Assembly: GCF_023674465.1 (NCBI RefSeq)
Contig: NZ_CP098400.1
Location: 2,198,801-2,262,800 of the forward strand
Origin: Xiashengella succiniciproducens
Lineage (GTDB): Bacteria; Bacteroidota; Bacteroidia; Bacteroidales; Marinilabiliaceae
Direction: 5' to 3'
DNA length: 64,000 nt
Shown here piece by piece: positions 61,081-64,000 of this stretch (position 1 is its first letter; the number at the start of each line of letters is the position of its first letter). The notes under the pieces were generated by a model. The model saw only the letters and a program-made list of their open reading frames with translations. It searched no databases and was not told the DNA's origin. Both the position numbers and the translations under genes were made by a program.

Positions 61081-62544
61081 ATGTACAAATTATTGACACA
61101 TCAATGGAAAGAGAAAATTCGATCTTCATTTTGGCAAAAGAATATTATACTAAATATTGTACTTGGTATTTTAGGATTGTATCTCATATTAAATTTTATT
61201 GCAGTTAGCTTTTTTGCAGATAAAATACTGCTTGATGTATTTAAAGATTGTGATGTAATTGAATCATTTACAAGGTTATTATTCTACTATTTATTATTTG
61301 ACTTGATTGCGAGGTTTTTCTTTCAACAACTACCAACCATCTCGATTCAACCATATCTTACGCTTCCAATAAAAAAAAACACATTAATACATTATCCAAT
61401 TATAAAAAGTGTGTTCAGCTTTTTCAATCTATTGGCAATTCTACTTATACTCCCTTTTTTTATCAAGAATATTTATCTAACACAGAGTTTTCAGTTCAGT
61501 TTGTTATGGATCGTTACAGTATTATCACTGATTGCTGGAAATAATTTCCTCAATTTTTCCTTAAAGAAATATTTTTCGAGACAAGCTCTAATATCGCTAC
61601 TATTTCTATCATTTGTTGGACTTTTGATTTATCTCGACATTGCTAAAATCATATCTATATCAGAATATTTTTCAGCAGCTATTTTCTATTTGGTAAATAC
61701 CACCACTTTTATTTTTGTTCCAGCTTTATTTGCGGTAATATCCTATTATTGGGCCTATACTATATTAAAAAACAACGCTTATATTGAAGATTCTCAAAAA
61801 TTGACGATAAAAAAAAGTAATGGATTTTCTTTCTTAAATAATTATGGAGAAATAGGTCAACTAATTGGAGTTGAATTGAAAATGATTTTACGAAACAAAA
61901 GACCTCGATCACTTTTGTATATAAGTGGATTGTTTGTACTTTATGGTTTCATGTTCTATAAAAACGAGAATTTGGATAATTACATAATATTAAGTTTGTC
62001 AGGTCTTTTATTACCTGCAATGTTTTCTACAAACTATGGACAATTCCTATTCTCATGGGAAAGTTCATTTTTTGATAGTTATTTGACAAACAAAATTTCC
62101 CATTTCAACTATATAAAGTCGAAACACATATTTTTTTCAATATCAAGTTCAATCGGATTTTTACTTGTTCTGCCATACGCGTTGATTAGTTCAAAAATCG
62201 CTTTCATTAATGCCGCTTTCTTATTGTATAATATTGGTATATCGTCAATAATAATGATGTTCTTTTGCACTTTTAATACATCATATATAGATTTAGGTAA
62301 AAGTCAATTTATGAACTATCAAGGTACGGGCATAACGCAATTTTTAGTAATTCTACCAATAATAGGAATTCCGCTATTAATCTATTTTCTACATAAAATA
62401 CTTGGAATTCTTCCCTATTACTATTATTCAATAGCTGTAATAGGATTAATTGGAATAGCATTAAATAAACATATGTTGGAAATGGTTGAAAGCCGTTTTA
62501 TGAAACGTAGATATAAAATGGCTGTAGGTTTTAGAAAAAAATAA
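61081..62544 (+). CDS. Cassette 6a: DUF5687-type ABC permease
   Basis: The 487-residue membrane protein has about 10-12 predicted hydrophobic helices (for example ILNIVLGILGLYLILNFIAV, FFNLLAILLILPFFI, FLVILPIIGIPLLIYFL) and motifs shared with DUF5687 proteins of Bacteroidota (PTISIQPYLTLPIKKNTLIHY, NNYGEIGQLIGVELKMILRNKRPRS). The ATPase gene follows after 7 bases, so the two form an ABC exporter. Substrate unknown; perhaps a peptide, toxin or lipid. Confidence 0.82.
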   Translation: MYKLLTHQWKEKIRSSFWQKNIILNIVLGILGLYLILNFIAVSFFADKILLDVFKDCDVIESFTRLLFYYLLFDLIARFFFQQLPTISIQPYLTLPIKKNTLIHYPIIKSVFSFFNLLAILLILPFFIKNIYLTQSFQFSLLWIVTVLSLIAGNNFLNFSLKKYFSRQALISLLFLSFVGLLIYLDIAKIISISEYFSAAIFYLVNTTTFIFVPALFAVISYYWAYTILKNNAYIEDSQKLTIKKSNGFSFLNNYGEIGQLIGVELKMILRNKRPRSLLYISGLFVLYGFMFYKNENLDNYIILSLSGLLLPAMFSTNYGQFLFSWESSFFDSYLTNKISHFNYIKSKHIFFSISSSIGFLLVLPYALISSKIAFINAAFLLYNIGISSIIMMFFCTFNTSYIDLGKSQFMNYQGTGITQFLVILPIIGIPLLIYFLHKILGILPYYYYSIAVIGLIGIALNKHMLEMVESRFMKRRYKMAVGFRKK

Positions 62545-62551
62545 GAAAATT

Positions 62552-63241
62552 ATGATTGAGATATTTAATCTTCAAAAAGTATACGGAACTCAAATGGCTC
62601 TTTCCGTTGACAATCTTAAAATAGCCAAAAATGACTTTGTTGGTTTAGTAGGCAACAATGGAGCAGGAAAAACAACCATGCTTAGCTTAATACTCGACTT
62701 AATTGAACCTACAAAAGGATATGTAACATCAAAATTGATAAAAGTTTCAGATTCTGATGAGTGGAAAAGTTATACTGGATCATTTCTAAATGAAGGTTTT
62801 CTTATTCCTTTTTTGAGTCCTATTGAATTTTTTGAGTTTATTGGAAGTTTGCACGGAAAAAACAGTGCTGATATTAAAGATTTTCTGGAAGAGAATGAGC
62901 AATTTTTCAAGCAAGATGCTTTTTCCGGTAAATATATTCGAGAACTGTCGGCAGGGAATAAAAATAAAATTGGCATTTTAGCTTCATTCCTTTCAAAACC
63001 AGAGATACTAATTCTTGATGAACCTTTTTCTAATCTGGATCCAAGTTCTCAATCTTGGTTAAAATCAAAATTAAAAGCACTAAGCAATGAAGGTGTTACA
63101 ATATTGATTTCAAGCCATGATTTAAAACATGTAACTGAAGTGTGTAATCGAATACTTTTACTTGAAGATGGTCATATTGTTAAAGACACAAATACAAGTA
63201 ATGAAACATTGATTGAGTTGGAGCAATATTTTGACATCTAA
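62552..63241 (+). CDS. Cassette 6b: ABC transporter ATPase
   Basis: The 229-residue ATPase has Walker A GNNGAGKTT, Q-loop region, ABC signature LSAGNKNK (a variant of LSGGQ), Walker B LILDEPFSNLDP and the H-loop SHDL. It pairs with the permease 7 bases upstream. A complete two-gene exporter in one 2.3 kb cassette is unusual for integrons. Confidence 0.93.
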   Translation: MIEIFNLQKVYGTQMALSVDNLKIAKNDFVGLVGNNGAGKTTMLSLILDLIEPTKGYVTSKLIKVSDSDEWKSYTGSFLNEGFLIPFLSPIEFFEFIGSLHGKNSADIKDFLEENEQFFKQDAFSGKYIRELSAGNKNKIGILASFLSKPEILILDEPFSNLDPSSQSWLKSKLKALSNEGVTILISSHDLKHVTEVCNRILLLEDGHIVKDTNTSNETLIELEQYFDI

Positions 63242-63249
63242 AAATGTCA

Positions 63250-63385
63250 GTGGTTAACAAGCAATATAACCAATGTCGGGCGCGGTGGTAGCTTGAAAGC
63301 GTCTGCCCCGCTCAAAGTTTTGTAACGGTTGACAGGGATGTCGCCCGCATTCCGCCACTGGTCATATTGCAAACCGTTGTGCCGC
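63250..63385 (+). repeat. attC6-like recombination site
   Basis: 5' core GTGGTTAAC (63250-63258) and 3' core GTTGTGCCGC (63376-63385), 136 bp. Arms GCAATATAACCAATGTCGG and CCGCCACTGGTCATATTGC pair. The centre shares CCCCGC and TTTTGTAACGGTTGACAG with attC1 and attC2. Confidence 0.82.
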
Positions 63386-63417
63386 ATACTAGAAAAGACC
63401 TGCAATGATGTAAATAA

Positions 63418-63792
63418 ATGAAAAAAACTCCTGATAGAAAATATAGACTTCAATCTGCAGAGGATTGGATAAAAACATATTCAGGGAATAATATTGTTAA
63501 GGGATATTCAAAAAAGTACTCCGTTGACAAAATTTGTGCAGTTAAAGAATTAAGATTGCTAGGATTTAAAATTTCGGATGAATATGAAAGACAGTTGCGT
63601 CAATCTATGGAATCACTTAAACAGCAAAGACTTGCATTTAAGAAAAAGCGAGAGAATGAATTAAATGCCTTTTGTGAAATTGAAAGTGATGAGCATTTTG
63701 CAATGATTATTGGGTATACAAGCGGAGGATATCCTTATGGAGTAACCCACGAAGAAATGGAACAAAAAGATATTGAAAAGGAATTTGACTAA
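63418..63792 (+). CDS. Cassette 7a: hypothetical protein
   Basis: The 124-residue basic protein has KTPDRKYRLQSAEDWIKTYSG, YSKKYSVDKICAVKELRLLG and a helical Lys/Glu-rich centre. I do not recognise it. It starts 33 bases after the core in which cassette 7 begins and is followed after 2 bases by another gene, which may be translationally coupled. Confidence 0.6.
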   Translation: MKKTPDRKYRLQSAEDWIKTYSGNNIVKGYSKKYSVDKICAVKELRLLGFKISDEYERQLRQSMESLKQQRLAFKKKRENELNAFCEIESDEHFAMIIGYTSGGYPYGVTHEEMEQKDIEKEFD

Positions 63793-63794
63793 TT

Positions 63795-64000
63795 ATGCCA
63801 GCAGGACAAGCACATACTACTTGGTTTCCAGAATTAAAGGATATTCTTAAGAATAAGTGGAATTCAAATTATTCCATTGAACAGCATTTTAGTTTAGTTA
63901 CCGATTTGAATGAGAAATTACGCCAGATTCGGAAAGAATTGAACATTCAACCCCCTATGATGTGGTGTCCGAATTGCCAAAAACGACATCGCTCAAGATT
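63795..64000 (+). CDS. Cassette 7b: hypothetical protein, 3' end outside window
   Basis: ATG 63795 begins MPAGQAHTTWFPELKDILK and runs open to the window end (68 residues seen). A CPNC pair near the end suggests a zinc ribbon. The rest is helical and I cannot assign a family. It shares cassette 7 with the previous gene; the cassette's attC is outside the window. Confidence 0.55.
   Translation, partial: MPAGQAHTTWFPELKDILKNKWNSNYSIEQHFSLVTDLNEKLRQIRKELNIQPPMMWCPNCQKRHRSR

Larger units (their letters stand above)
55930..63376 (+). mobile_element. Integron-like cassette array, six complete cassettes
   Basis: Cassette limits (between G and TT of each core) are 55930-56840, 56841-58116, 58117-58957, 58958-60067, 60068-61051 and 61052-63376, with a seventh from 63377 to the window end. 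Every cassette has one or two plus-strand genes and ends in an attC-like site. The first 9-10 bases of each cassette are the exact reverse complement of its own 5' attC core: six of six. This is the signature of circular cassettes inserted one by one. Genes are AT-rich; the palindromes are more GC-rich. Confidence 0.85.

Noticed and set aside
60870-61088. Minus-strand open frames near the end of cassette 5
   Set aside because: They run through attC5 and have no coding features.
55929-63385. CRISPR array
   Set aside because: The repeats are 135-250 bp palindromes between full genes, not short regular repeats with spacers; no cas genes.
55929-63385. Ordinary REP/BIME-like intergenic repeats as an explanation of the cassette sites
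   Set aside because: REP-type repeats would not make the first bases of each gene unit complementary to the core of its own downstream repeat; that pattern holds in six of six units.

Overview
The window looks like a chromosomal segment of a Bacteroidota bacterium, most like an anaerobic or fermentative member of the Bacteroidales/Marinilabiliales. The reasons are promoters of the TTTG-N19-TAnnTTTG type (a perfect one precedes the tmRNA gene), a short 288-residue RpoD, a Rho factor with a long disordered insert, PD40/OmpA envelope proteins, type IX secretion C-terminal tails, a pyruvate phosphate dikinase plus pyruvate:ferredoxin oxidoreductase pair, and a lack of Shine-Dalgarno sequences.

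Layout. 1-16121 is core genome: a PD40-OmpA envelope protein (cut by the window edge), purM, prfA, pyrF, ppdK, a dihydroorotate-dehydrogenase-like protein next to nifJ, an AAA ATPase and rho. 16419-28446 is a 12 kb composite transposon. It is bounded by two near-identical 1.16 kb insertion sequences in the same orientation, and an 11-bp direct repeat (AAAATTTTATC) flanks the whole unit. It sits between the divergent rho and rpoD genes. Its cargo is a compact PqqD-like / short peptide / HPr-kinase-like operon, which resembles a ribosomal-peptide (RiPP) system and is broken by an IS3-family element; an IS1182-family element; and two paralogous secreted type IX proteins, one beheaded by the right-hand IS.

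28595-53225 is core genome again: rpoD, rpe, ssrA (tmRNA), a hybrid histidine kinase, tRNA-Pro and tRNA-Ser, a serine protease with a small companion gene, a YceI-porin-YceI operon, a fused 2-oxoacid dehydrogenase E1, yqgE, a class IV aminotransferase, holA, amn, an HsdR_N-domain protein, an acetyltransferase, a TPR/PD40 protein, a glycosyltransferase, a sialate O-acetylesterase, an outer-membrane barrel protein and a cysteate-synthase-like enzyme that may feed sulfonolipid synthesis.

53415-64000 is the most unusual part. A 696-residue tandem tyrosine recombinase is followed by an integron-like array of at least seven cassettes, all on the plus strand. Each cassette holds one or two genes and ends in a 135-250 bp attC-like imperfect palindrome bounded by xxxxAAC and GTTxxxx cores. 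In all six complete cassettes the first 9-10 bases of the cassette are the exact reverse complement of the 5' core of its own downstream repeat. That is what circular-cassette integration predicts. The recombinase does not look like a standard IntI: it lacks the IntI extra segment and carries a second, degenerate catalytic half. Cassette genes include a RES-like protein, a DUF1287 protein, a TonB-C domain protein, a flavin reductase-like protein and a two-gene ABC exporter.
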